DNA of 47,825 bases from Bacteroidota bacterium (GTDB taxonomy: Bacteria; Bacteroidota; Bacteroidia; Bacteroidales; UBA1715), in contig WQTX01000009.1 of the NCBI GenBank assembly GCA_009786075.1, positions 1 through 47,825 on the forward strand, given 5' to 3'. Each line of letters starts with the position of its first letter. Positions within the stretch are counted from its first letter, which is position 1. The notes beneath the pieces were generated by a model. It worked only from the letters and a program-made list of their open reading frames with translations, made no database searches and had not been told where the DNA came from. The translations under genes were made by a program, and so were the position numbers. Positions 16,168 to 23,962 of the stretch are shown piece after piece.

Positions 16168-17136
16168 ATGGAATATCACAACCCGGTGTTGCTTCCCGAA
16201 AGCATTGAAAATTTGGCGATAAATCCAAATGGAGTTTATATTGATGCCACTTTTGGCGGCGGCGGTCATTCAAAAGAAATACTAAAACGCCTGCAAAACG
16301 GTCATTTATACGGTTTCGACCAAGATGACGATGCACGGCAAAACATTCCCGACAGCAAAAATTTTACGTTTGTTCATCATAATTTCCGTTACATTCGTCA
16401 TTTTATGCGCTACTACGGCGTGGAGCAGGTCGATGGCATTTTGGCGGATTTAGGCGTTTCGTCGCACCACTTTGATACGCCCGAACGGGGGTTTTCGTTT
16501 CGTTTCAATGCTCCGCTCGATATGCGTATGGACAAAAAAATGAAACTCTCAGCAGCTACTATTATTAATACGTATGACGAAATTGATTTACGCCGGATTT
16601 TTAAAGAATACGGCGAAATTGCAAATGCCTACAAACTTGCGCAAATTATTGTGCGCGAACGGGAAATTACCCCAATTGAAACCACCGAACAACTGAAAAA
16701 TATAGGAAAACGCCTAACTAATCCCAAAACAGAAACAAAATATTTATCGCAAATATTTCAAGCCCTGCGCATTGAGGTAAACGATGAAATGAGCGTTTTG
16801 CGTGATTTCCTGCAAGCCGGTCTTGCCGTTTTGAAACCCGGCGGCAGGTTTGTGGTTATTACCTATCATTCGCTTGAAGACCGTATGGTAAAGATTTTTT
16901 TTAAAACGGGGAATTGCAGCGGAGTGGTGGAAAAAGATTTTTTCGGGAATATAAAAACGCCGTTTGAACTTGTGCATAAAAAGGCGATTGTGCCAACGGA
17001 GGAGGAAATTGAAGTTAATAATAGAGCTCGGAGTGCTAAATTACGGGTAGCCAGCCCCCTAAATCCCCCTCAAGGGGGACTTGGAGCAGTGGCTAATCCC
17101 ATAGGTTTGCACAATGAACGAAGAAAGATGATTTAA
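16168..17136 (+). CDS. rsmH: 16S rRNA m4C1402 methyltransferase RsmH
   Basis: SAM-dependent methyltransferase for N4 of C1402 in 16S rRNA, the standard second dcw gene. Motifs: MEYHNPVLLPES start, the SAM-binding DATFGGGGHSKEIL (about 26-39), ILADLGVSSHHFDTPERGFSF (about 91-111, split across the active site), LRIEVNDE and VITYHSLEDRMVK. The usual protein ends around NNRARSAKLRVA. Here about 25 extra residues follow, starting SPLNPPQGG and encoded by a copy of the CCCCCT-AAAT palindromic repeat (17053-17082). The enzyme core looks complete. Confidence 0.95.
   Translation: MEYHNPVLLPESIENLAINPNGVYIDATFGGGGHSKEILKRLQNGHLYGFDQDDDARQNIPDSKNFTFVHHNFRYIRHFMRYYGVEQVDGILADLGVSSHHFDTPERGFSFRFNAPLDMRMDKKMKLSAATIINTYDEIDLRRIFKEYGEIANAYKLAQIIVREREITPIETTEQLKNIGKRLTNPKTETKYLSQIFQALRIEVNDEMSVLRDFLQAGLAVLKPGGRFVVITYHSLEDRMVKIFFKTGNCSGVVEKDFFGNIKTPFELVHKKAIVPTEEEIEVNNRARSAKLRVASPLNPPQGGLGAVANPIGLHNERRKMI
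17053..17082 (+). repeat. CCCCCTAAAT palindromic repeat inside the rsmH C-terminus
   Basis: Copy of the most frequent repeat family in the window. Core on this strand: AGCCCCCTAAAT, then a CCCCCTCAAGGGGG hairpin, then ACTT. Read in frame it gives SPLNPPQGGL at about residues 296-305 of RsmH, beyond the conserved core. Confidence 0.85.
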
Positions 17137-17157
17137 AATAAAAGATAAAGCTTAAAA

Positions 17158-17223
17158 ATTAAAACAGTACTAACAATTAAACCACTGAGCCAAAAGTCCC
17201 CCTTGAGGGGGATTTAGGGGGCT
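17158..17223 (-). repeat. CCCCCTAAAT repeat, long form, left of the beta-barrel gene
   Basis: Reverse-orientation copy (core 17194-17223) with a longer conserved flank: AAAACAGTACTAA, ATTAAACCAC, then CAAAAGTCCCCC. A second copy of the same ~65-base unit lies at 17910-17976. The two are direct repeats bracketing one gene. Confidence 0.8.
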
Positions 17224-17231
17224 TTTTAGAA

Positions 17232-17894
17232 ATGAAAACAATAAAATTACTAATAATAGGATTAACTCTTTCGCTATTTGCAAATGGGCAAACCATAAAA
17301 ATTCAAGGTGGAACTTCGATTTCAAAATTGAATTTGGAAGTATTTGATAACACAGCGTTTAATAACACCCTGATTGGTTATTCTTTTTTTGTGGGCATGG
17401 ATTATTTTGATAAAAAATATTGTAATCTGTCGAGCAACATTGGTATGTTCAGGAGAGGTGGCAAACATGACATTCCGGCATATGATGAAAATGGCGACCC
17501 ATTGGACTGGAGTGTTACGGGAAAAATCACATTAGATTATGTATCGTTAAACACCATGATTGATTTGAAATACCCAATAAAAGAAAAATTTTCGCCATTT
17601 ATTAGTGTTGGTCCTCGATTAGATTATTTGGCAGCGAGTAATCTCATTACCGATGCAGGAAAAGAATTTGGAATAAAAAAAGAGAAAATAAATGGTTATG
17701 AAAATTTTGCATTCGGATTGTTGTGCGGCGCAGGATTGCGCTACGATATTTCAAATTTTCAATTTGGTGTGCGAACCGATTACTATGTGGATTTTACAAA
17801 GATAGCAAAGGTAAATGCAACAAATCTTGCAGAAATAACGGCAAATACTTTCACCATTAATTTGACTTTGGGCTACAAATTAAATAAAAAATAA
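17232..17894 (+). CDS. Outer-membrane beta-barrel protein (PorT-like), accessory insertion
   Basis: 220 residues with signal peptide MKTIKLLIIGLTLSLFANGQ. The mature part has alternating hydrophobic strands (FFVGMDYF, LDYVSLNTMIDLKYPI, FSPFISVGPRLDYL, FAFGLLCGAGLRYDI, FQFGVRTDYYVDF, TFTINLTLGYKL), typical of the small eight-stranded PorT/OmpA-like beta-barrel group in Bacteroidetes. It interrupts the rsmH-ftsL junction and is bracketed by two ~65-base direct copies of the CCCCCTAAAT repeat, so it looks like a later insertion rather than a dcw gene. Whether it is expressed from the dcw promoter is unknown. Confidence 0.75.
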   Translation: MKTIKLLIIGLTLSLFANGQTIKIQGGTSISKLNLEVFDNTAFNNTLIGYSFFVGMDYFDKKYCNLSSNIGMFRRGGKHDIPAYDENGDPLDWSVTGKITLDYVSLNTMIDLKYPIKEKFSPFISVGPRLDYLAASNLITDAGKEFGIKKEKINGYENFAFGLLCGAGLRYDISNFQFGVRTDYYVDFTKIAKVNATNLAEITANTFTINLTLGYKLNKK

Positions 17895-17909
17895 AAAACA
17901 AAACATACA

Positions 17910-17976
17910 AAATAAAACCGTACTAATTATTAAACCACAATTCCAAAAGTCCCCCCTGAGGGGGATTTAGGGGGCT
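17910..17976 (-). repeat. CCCCCTAAAT repeat, long form, right of the beta-barrel gene
   Basis: Second direct copy (core 17947-17976) with the same flank (AAAACCGTACTAA, ATTAAACCAC, CAAAAGT). It ends four bases before the ftsL start, so the repeat replaces the normal upstream region of ftsL. Confidence 0.8.
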
Positions 17977-17980
17977 GATT

Positions 17981-18367
17981 ATGAAAGAAGGAATAGACGA
18001 ACCCAAAAAACAACCCAAAGAAAAAAAATCTTCGGGAACTGCGATTGGCTCAATGGCTCGAAACGCTATTGCCGGCGATTTCCTTGCCAATGAAAAAATC
18101 GACAAGCATATTTACTTCATTCTGTTTATTGTGGCATTGGCAATTGTGTATATAGGTCTTGGCAATCAGGTAGATGCTGCTTCGCGAGCTGCCGACAAAA
18201 AGGAAGCGCAAATAAAAGAACTGAGAGCTATATACATATCGAAATACCGAAAACTGAACGAACAACGAACCGCAATGCAAATAAAAGAACTTATAGAAAA
18301 AAATAATATTGATTTAAAAGAATTGAAAGAACCACCTTTCATTATTTCAACTGATGGAAATAAATAA
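17981..18367 (+). CDS. ftsL: Cell-division protein FtsL (Bacteroidetes type)
   Basis: 128 residues: a cytoplasmic Lys/Glu-rich N-terminus (1-43), one membrane segment about 44-62 (YFILFIVALAIVYIGLG) and a periplasmic coiled-coil-like helix (ADKKEAQIKELRAIYISKYRK, split at 70-90, to 110). This is the bitopic FtsL layout and it occupies the ftsL slot between rsmH and ftsI. Its 3' end overlaps ftsI by 14 bases, indicating coupled translation. FtsL links FtsQ and FtsWI in the septal complex. Sequence conservation is low in this family, so the call relies on topology and position. Confidence 0.85.
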   Translation: MKEGIDEPKKQPKEKKSSGTAIGSMARNAIAGDFLANEKIDKHIYFILFIVALAIVYIGLGNQVDAASRAADKKEAQIKELRAIYISKYRKLNEQRTAMQIKELIEKNNIDLKELKEPPFIISTDGNK

Positions 18368-20498
18368 AGAATTATCGGCACGTTACCTGTTAGTATGGAT
18401 TTTGATTACGATTTTTGGTATTGCAATCGTAGTCAGGGTGCTTTCTTTGCAATTTTTTTCAGCCGAAGGCAGTGCGTTGCGTGAAAAACAACAACAAAAG
18501 AGTACCAAACTCAAAGAGCCTGCACGGGGAATTATTTATTCGCGCGACGGCAAAGAATTGGCAATTGCAGTACCAATATATAAAGTGGCGTTGGATTACA
18601 GAGCGATAGAAAAAGACAGCACATTTGAAAATAACAAACACGCGCTTGCCGATAGTCTCGCCCGAATGTTCGGCAAACCAAAATCACATTATTTGCAGTT
18701 GCTCGAAAAAGCAAAAAAAACCAACAATATAGCATATCTTCATACAAATTATGTTGATTACGACATATACAACCGTATGATAAAATTCCCGATTTTGAAA
18801 CACGGCAAAAACAAAGGCGGATTGAACGTAGAAGAGAAATTTAAACGCGATTACCCCTACAACAATATTGCCCGACGCACCATTGGTAATTTTATAATAT
18901 CCGACGGTAAACCTGTGAGCGAATATGGTTTGGAACTCCATTTCGACAAAGAATTGAGAGGAAAAGCGGTGGAAATCGACACTCTTGTGAACGCCGACAA
19001 ACAAAAACAACCAACCAACGGCTACGATATAATAACCAATTTAGATGTGGGCATACAAAGCATAACGCACGAAGAATTGCTCAAAGCACTGCGCGAAAAA
19101 AAAGCCGAATGGGGTTGCGCCATTGTAATGGAAACCAAAACAGGTGCAATTCTTGCCATGACCAATTTGGCACGCGCCGAAAAAGATACTTCCTATACCA
19201 AATATTCCGAAGCAGTACGCAATTTTGCCGTAGAAGAACGCCGCGACCCGGGTTCTACCATAAAACTGCCCTCGCTTATAATTGCGCTTGCCGACGGTGC
19301 TATAACACTGGACGACACTATTCGTGTTAAAACCGACGGTAACGGACATGCTACGTACTATAACAAAGGTGTAAGAACTCAAGTGCGCGATTGGGACTGG
19401 TTCATAAAAGGATATTACAATAAAAAAATGACCGTGCGCGATGGGTTTGCCTATTCATCGAATTTGATTATAAGTAAAGTTATTTACGATAATTATGTGA
19501 GCCACCAAAAAAGCGAGGATTATTATAATCGCATGAAACTTATGGGGCTTTACAATAAAACCGGCATTGACCTGCCAAAAGAGGCTAATCCCGATATAAA
19601 AGATTTTGCTAATTGGGACGGCGGCACGCTCATACAAATGTCGTACGGCTACGAATTATCGCTTACTCCGTTGCAAATTCTCACATTTTACAATGCCGTG
19701 GCAAACAACGGCAAAATGATGAAACCCTATTTGGTACGGGAAATTAAAAACGGCTCCGAAGTTGTGCGGAAAATCAAACCCGAAGTGCTCAATGCGTCTA
19801 TTTGCAACAAAAAAACACTTGATTTGGCAAAAGAATTACTGCTCAGTGTGGTAGAAACTCCAAAAATAGGAACAGCAAAAGAAATAAAAAACGATAATTA
19901 TAGAATTGCAGGAAAAACAGGTTCAGCACAAACCTATAATGAGAATACCGGTGGATTCGATGGTAATATTCGAGGTTCGTTTTGCGGTTATTTTCCTGCC
20001 GATGCGCCTAAATATACCTGCATAGTGGTTATACAGGGTGCGCCGAAGGGTCTTCCGGTAGGCGGCGGTGTAGTTGCCAAAATTTTCAAAAAAATATCAG
20101 ACCGCATATATTACAGCGACCACGAATTGCGCAATCAAATGAATGTAGATGCAGGCAAATTTGTGAAAATTCCGGATTCGTACAACGGTTATGAACGTGA
20201 TTTTACCGGAATATTCAAATTGCTGAATTTACCGCAAGCGCAAACAATCACACGGGGCGAATGGGTGCAAACCGCCGTAGAGGAAAATAAAATGTACTAC
20301 ACCGCTGTAAATGTAGTCGACAGAAGTGAAAAAATTACGCCTAATTTAAAAGGAATGGGAATGCGCGATGCCGTGTATTTAGCCGAAAATGCAGGATTGA
20401 GAGTAAAATGTGTGGGTTATGGAAAAGTTGTAACGCAATCTATTGTAGCCGGAACGCCAACAAAAAATTATAGTGAAATAACGCTTGAATTTCGATAG
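18354..20498 (+). CDS. ftsI: Septal peptidoglycan transpeptidase FtsI (PBP3 class) with PASTA domain
   Basis: 714-residue class B penicillin-binding protein that cross-links septal peptidoglycan. A single N-terminal membrane anchor (about 11-33) is followed by the dimerisation domain with RGIIYSRDGKELA, then the transpeptidase domain. The catalytic triad motifs are all present: Ser301-Thr-Ile-Lys304 (SxxK) in DPGSTIK, Ser368-Ser-Asn370 (SxN), and Lys521-Thr-Gly (KTG). The C-terminal ~60 residues are one PASTA domain (TPNLKGMGMRDAVYLAENAG), common in Bacteroidetes FtsI. It overlaps ftsL and is followed after 3 bases by murE. It is free of repeat insertions, unlike its neighbours. Confidence 0.96.
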   Translation: MEINKELSARYLLVWILITIFGIAIVVRVLSLQFFSAEGSALREKQQQKSTKLKEPARGIIYSRDGKELAIAVPIYKVALDYRAIEKDSTFENNKHALADSLARMFGKPKSHYLQLLEKAKKTNNIAYLHTNYVDYDIYNRMIKFPILKHGKNKGGLNVEEKFKRDYPYNNIARRTIGNFIISDGKPVSEYGLELHFDKELRGKAVEIDTLVNADKQKQPTNGYDIITNLDVGIQSITHEELLKALREKKAEWGCAIVMETKTGAILAMTNLARAEKDTSYTKYSEAVRNFAVEERRDPGSTIKLPSLIIALADGAITLDDTIRVKTDGNGHATYYNKGVRTQVRDWDWFIKGYYNKKMTVRDGFAYSSNLIISKVIYDNYVSHQKSEDYYNRMKLMGLYNKTGIDLPKEANPDIKDFANWDGGTLIQMSYGYELSLTPLQILTFYNAVANNGKMMKPYLVREIKNGSEVVRKIKPEVLNASICNKKTLDLAKELLLSVVETPKIGTAKEIKNDNYRIAGKTGSAQTYNENTGGFDGNIRGSFCGYFPADAPKYTCIVVIQGAPKGLPVGGGVVAKIFKKISDRIYYSDHELRNQMNVDAGKFVKIPDSYNGYERDFTGIFKLLNLPQAQTITRGEWVQTAVEENKMYYTAVNVVDRSEKITPNLKGMGMRDAVYLAENAGLRVKCVGYGKVVTQSIVAGTPTKNYSEITLEFR

Positions 20499-20501
20499 AC
20501 T

Positions 20502-22067
20502 ATGGAAAAAGATTTACATATAAACCCCGAAAACTCATCTCTTCCGTCATTCCTGCGAAGGCAGGAATCTCCTACAAAAGGAGAGAGGCAGAATAGTCAA
20601 TCTCTCATTTTGGAGGAGATGCTGAAACAAGTTCAGCATGACGGTCTAATTATAGGCAATCCGTCTATTGAAATCCACGGCATAGAAACCAACTCAAAAA
20701 ATTGCATGGCAAGCTTTGCCTTTGTTGCCCAACGAGGCGTTGCCGTTGACGGACATACATTTATAGAAAAAGCAATAGAAAACGGCGCAACTGCCATTGT
20801 GTGCGAGGAAATTCCTGCAATCACCAATCCAAATATTTGTTACGTGCAAGTAGAAAATTCAGCCGCTGTTTGCGGCAAACTTTTGAAAGCGTTTTATGAA
20901 ATAGATTTCACGCAATTGCAAGTTGTGGGCGTAACCGGCACAAACGGAAAAACCACTGCCGCTACCCTTCTCTATCAAGTATTTACGCAGTTGGGTTATA
21001 CATGCGGATTGATTTCTACGGTGTGCAATTATACAGGTACGGAAAAATCGGAAGCAACGCACACCACACCCGATACGGTGCAATTATACCGTTTGTTCCA
21101 CGCCATGCAGCAAGCCGGTTGCACGCATTGTTTTATGGAAGTGAGTTCGCATGCCATTCATCAGCAACGCATTAGCGGCATTGATTTCACAGGTGCAATT
21201 TTTACAAACCTCACGCAAGACCATTTAGATTATCACAAAACTTTTGCGGAATATTTACGAGTGAAAAAACAGTTTTTCGATAATTTGTCGACTTCGGCAT
21301 TTGCGCTTGTGAACAACGATGATAAAAACGGGCAGGTAATGCTGCAAAACACTCGTGCAAAAAAATACAGCTATTCGCTGAAAAGCATGAGCGATTTTAA
21401 ATGCAAAATCATTGAAAGTCATATTGGTTGCACTCTGTTACAGATAGACGGCACGGAAGTATGGACGAAATTTATAGGCGCGTTCAATGCCTACAATTTA
21501 CTTTCGGTGTACGCCGCAGCCATACTTTTGGGCGAAGACAAACAGGAAGTGTTGCAAATTATAAGTATGCTTACACCGGTTGAAGGTCGCACACAATTTT
21601 ACCGAAATGCAGCCGGACTAACCGCCGTAATCGACTACGCCCACACACCCGATGCACTCGAAAATATTTTAACAACACTCAAAAAACTCTGCACGGCTGA
21701 TAATAAATTAATAACCGTAGTAGGCGCAGGCGGCAACCGCGATACCGCCAAACGTCCGCTTATGGGTGCAATTTCTGCACAATTGAGCGACACCGTTATT
21801 CTCACTTCCGACAATCCGAGAGATGAAAACCCTGCCTGCATTGCTATACAAATGTTAGACGGTATTCCTACCGAAGAACGTTCAAAAGTGATTACCATAC
21901 TCGACCGCAAAGAGGCAATTCGCACGGCTACCATGTTTGCCAAACCAACTGATATTATTCTTATTGCCGGAAAAGGACACGAAACGTATCAGGAAATTTT
22001 GGGAGTAAAACATCATTTTGATGATAAGGAGGTTGTGCAGGAAATTTTCAATATGCCAATAAAATAA
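20502..22067 (+). CDS. murE: UDP-MurNAc-L-Ala-D-Glu ligase MurE, with an N-terminal repeat insert
   Basis: Cytoplasmic ATP-dependent ligase adding the third stem-peptide residue. Seen: N-terminal MurE fold from about residue 50 (IEIHGIETNSKN, FAFVAQRGVAVDGHTFI), ATP loop VTGTNGKTTAATLL, the central EVSSHAIHQQR and the C-terminal SDNPRDENP. The DNPR motif marks meso-diaminopimelate specificity. The odd part is residues 15-48: 101 bases (20544-20644) bounded by CCGTCAT and ATGACGG are a mobile palindromic element read in frame (PSFLRRQESPT to QVQHD). It replaces the segment that is normally the first helix, LLxELL. The frame stays open, so the protein is probably made. Confidence 0.93.
   Translation: MEKDLHINPENSSLPSFLRRQESPTKGERQNSQSLILEEMLKQVQHDGLIIGNPSIEIHGIETNSKNCMASFAFVAQRGVAVDGHTFIEKAIENGATAIVCEEIPAITNPNICYVQVENSAAVCGKLLKAFYEIDFTQLQVVGVTGTNGKTTAATLLYQVFTQLGYTCGLISTVCNYTGTEKSEATHTTPDTVQLYRLFHAMQQAGCTHCFMEVSSHAIHQQRISGIDFTGAIFTNLTQDHLDYHKTFAEYLRVKKQFFDNLSTSAFALVNNDDKNGQVMLQNTRAKKYSYSLKSMSDFKCKIIESHIGCTLLQIDGTEVWTKFIGAFNAYNLLSVYAAAILLGEDKQEVLQIISMLTPVEGRTQFYRNAAGLTAVIDYAHTPDALENILTTLKKLCTADNKLITVVGAGGNRDTAKRPLMGAISAQLSDTVILTSDNPRDENPACIAIQMLDGIPTEERSKVITILDRKEAIRTATMFAKPTDIILIAGKGHETYQEILGVKHHFDDKEVVQEIFNMPIK
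20544..20644. repeat. CCGTCATTCCTGCGAAGGCAGG element inside murE
   Basis: A 101-base element with 7-bp inverted ends (CCGTCAT and ATGACGG). It contains two internal hairpins, TCCTGCGAAGGCAGGA and GCTGAAACAAGTTCAGC. It is related to widely dispersed non-autonomous repeats and encodes about 34 in-frame residues of MurE. Confidence 0.85.
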
Positions 22068-22084
22068 TACGACAATATGACAAT

Positions 22085-22160
22085 TAGAAAATTAAACAAT
22101 TAACACATTCATTCATTAAAATATTGGCACATTGGCATATTGTCCAATTGGCATATTAAA
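22085..22160. repeat. Low-complexity ATTGGCACATTGGCATATT spacer
   Basis: The murE-mraY gap contains repeated ATTGGCA/TGGCATATT and ACAATTA-like units, related to the murC-ftsQ gap (32284-32425). No gene is seen. Confidence 0.6.
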
Positions 22161-22179
22161 ATCAAACCACTAAAAATAT

Positions 22180-23430
22180 ATGTTATACTATCTATCAACC
22201 CTCCTCCAAGACCTCAACATCCCCGGCATGGGCGTGTTCAATTATTTAACTTTCCGCAGTGGCGGCGCGTTTATAACCTCGCTTATTATTACCATTATTT
22301 TTGGTAAATATGTGATTCAATTTTTGCAAAAAAAGCAAATGGGCGAAATTGTGCGTGATTTGGGTTTGGAAGGGCAAATGCAGAAAAAAGGCACGCCAAC
22401 TATGGGCGGCGTGTTGATTTTGGGGGCAATTATTATTCCTACATTGCTGTTTGCCAAATTGAGCAATGTATATATTCTGCTGCTGCTTTTTACCACCGTG
22501 TGGTTTGGTTTCGTGGGTTTTTTCGACGATTATTTGAAAAAAATAAAAGGCAACAAAGACGGACTTGCCGGTAAATGGAAAATTTTAGCGCAGGTTATAC
22601 TTGGTTTGTGCGTGGGTTTAACCCTGTATTTGAGCAACGATGTGGTGGTTGTGAAAAAAGCAACCGTACAAAATGTAACCGAAATACAAAAAGGCAAGCA
22701 TTATGCCGACGATAATATAGAACAAACTCGCGCTCAACGTTTTGGCGAAAAATCGACAAAATCGACCATTCCATTTTTGAAAAACAATGAATTTGACTAC
22801 AAATGGTTTGTGAGTTTTATGGGCGACAAAGCGCAAATGTTTGCGTGGATTGTGTTTGTAATAGCCGTAATATTTATTACCACCGCCGTATCGAACGGCG
22901 TAAATCTTACCGACGGTTTGGACGGACTTGCCGCCGGAACAACGGCAATTGTGGGCGTGGTGCTGGGCATACTTGCCTATCTTTCAGGTAATATTTTCTA
23001 TGCCGATTATTTGAATATTATGTACATTCCCCATTCCGGCGAAATGGTGGTGTTTGCAAGCGCATTTATTGGCGCCACGCTGGGATTTTTGTGGTACAAT
23101 TCCTTTCCTGCACAAATATTTATGGGCGATACAGGCAGTTTAGCCTTGGGTGGAATTATCGGCGTGTTTGCCGTTCTTATTCGCAAAGAGTTGTTGTTGC
23201 CGATTTTGTGCGGTATATTTTTTATGGAAAGCCTCTCGGTTATAATACAGGTAACATATTTTAAACACACCAAGAAAAAATACGGTGAAGGACGGCGCAT
23301 TTTCCTTATGACACCCTTTCATCATCATTATCAGAAAAAAGGTTTGCCCGAATCGCGCATTGTAGCTCGGTTTTGGATTATAGCTCTTTTACTTGGCGCT
23401 TGTGCTTTGATAACATTAAAACTTAGATAA
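22180..23430 (+). CDS. mraY: Phospho-MurNAc-pentapeptide translocase MraY
   Basis: 416-residue polytopic membrane enzyme that transfers phospho-MurNAc-pentapeptide to undecaprenyl phosphate, making lipid I. Family motifs: [11 protein letters not shown] (about 70-80), [11 protein letters not shown] (about 114-124, the Asp-Asp pair), [17 protein letters not shown] (about 240-256), [12 protein letters not shown] and the C-terminal [12 protein letters not shown]. About ten hydrophobic segments are visible. Residues about 155-205 form a longer hydrophilic loop ([19 protein letters not shown]), as is usual in Bacteroidetes MraY. The protein is intact, with no repeat insert. A CCCCCTAAAT repeat begins four bases after its stop. 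Confidence 0.96.
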   Translation: MLYYLSTLLQDLNIPGMGVFNYLTFRSGGAFITSLIITIIFGKYVIQFLQKKQMGEIVRDLGLEGQMQKKGTPTMGGVLILGAIIIPTLLFAKLSNVYILLLLFTTVWFGFVGFFDDYLKKIKGNKDGLAGKWKILAQVILGLCVGLTLYLSNDVVVVKKATVQNVTEIQKGKHYADDNIEQTRAQRFGEKSTKSTIPFLKNNEFDYKWFVSFMGDKAQMFAWIVFVIAVIFITTAVSNGVNLTDGLDGLAAGTTAIVGVVLGILAYLSGNIFYADYLNIMYIPHSGEMVVFASAFIGATLGFLWYNSFPAQIFMGDTGSLALGGIIGVFAVLIRKELLLPILCGIFFMESLSVIIQVTYFKHTKKKYGEGRRIFLMTPFHHHYQKKGLPESRIVARFWIIALLLGACALITLKLR

Positions 23431-23433
23431 AAA

Positions 23434-23490
23434 AGCCCCCTAAATCCCCCTCAAGGGGGACTTGGGGAAGTGCGAACTCCGAAGGGTAGG
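23434..23490 (+). repeat. CCCCCTAAAT repeat with GAACTCCGAAGGGTAGG tail
   Basis: Core 23434-23463, then the second flank type GAAGTGCGAACTCCGAAGGG. The same tail follows the core at 27391 and, degenerate, at 28139. It sits between mraY and an accessory membrane-protein gene. Confidence 0.8.
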
Positions 23491-23546
23491 AAAAAATAGA
23501 AGAATTGAAAAACAAAAAAATATAAAACAATTTAAAAATCAAAAAA

Positions 23547-23915
23547 ATGATAGAAGAAATAACACAAGAAAACCAATTCCCAGCAAAGACAAGAATTAGG
23601 TATGTCTTAATTATCATTTTGCTGACAGTGTTCAACATTTTTGCGTTTACATTTTTTGTTCACGGTAAAGATTTTGAAAAAGATATAATGGGAAATTTCA
23701 CAAACGCATTGACGACTTTTGTATTTGCCTTACCTATTTTAAGTTTAATAATTGGACTTATTGTTGCCCTTTTCACGTACAAACAATTGGAGTACAAAAA
23801 GAAATATTTTCGTTCATTTTTATTAACACTTGGAAGTATCAACGTTTTATTCGCAATAGGACTTTTTCTAACAATTGTAATGAAACTTTTAGGTTATCCT
23901 CTCTCATCTATTTGA
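23547..23915 (+). CDS. Small three-helix membrane protein, accessory insertion
   Basis: 122 residues with three predicted membrane segments (about 19-40 VLIIILLTVFNIFAFTFFV, 56-78 and 91-112) and short charged loops (KQLEYKKKYF). No family recognised and no catalytic motif seen. It lies between mraY and murD, which are normally adjacent, directly after a CCCCCTAAAT repeat. It has AT-rich codon use compared with its neighbours, suggesting acquisition. It could be co-expressed with the dcw genes, but a division role is not supported. Confidence 0.6.
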   Translation: MIEEITQENQFPAKTRIRYVLIIILLTVFNIFAFTFFVHGKDFEKDIMGNFTNALTTFVFALPILSLIIGLIVALFTYKQLEYKKKYFRSFLLTLGSINVLFAIGLFLTIVMKLLGYPLSSI

Positions 23916-23962
23916 TAAAAGAAAAAATAAGACACAAGTTAAAAAGATAAAAAAATAAAACA

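Noticed and set aside
15640-16269. 209-residue frame on the minus strand opposite mraZ
   Set aside because: Shadow of mraZ and rsmH coding sequence; composition and lack of any family motif argue against it.
17041-17136. Frameshift or sequencing error extending rsmH
   Set aside because: The extra tail is exactly explained by a copy of a repeat found about a dozen times in the window, so insertion is the simpler reading.
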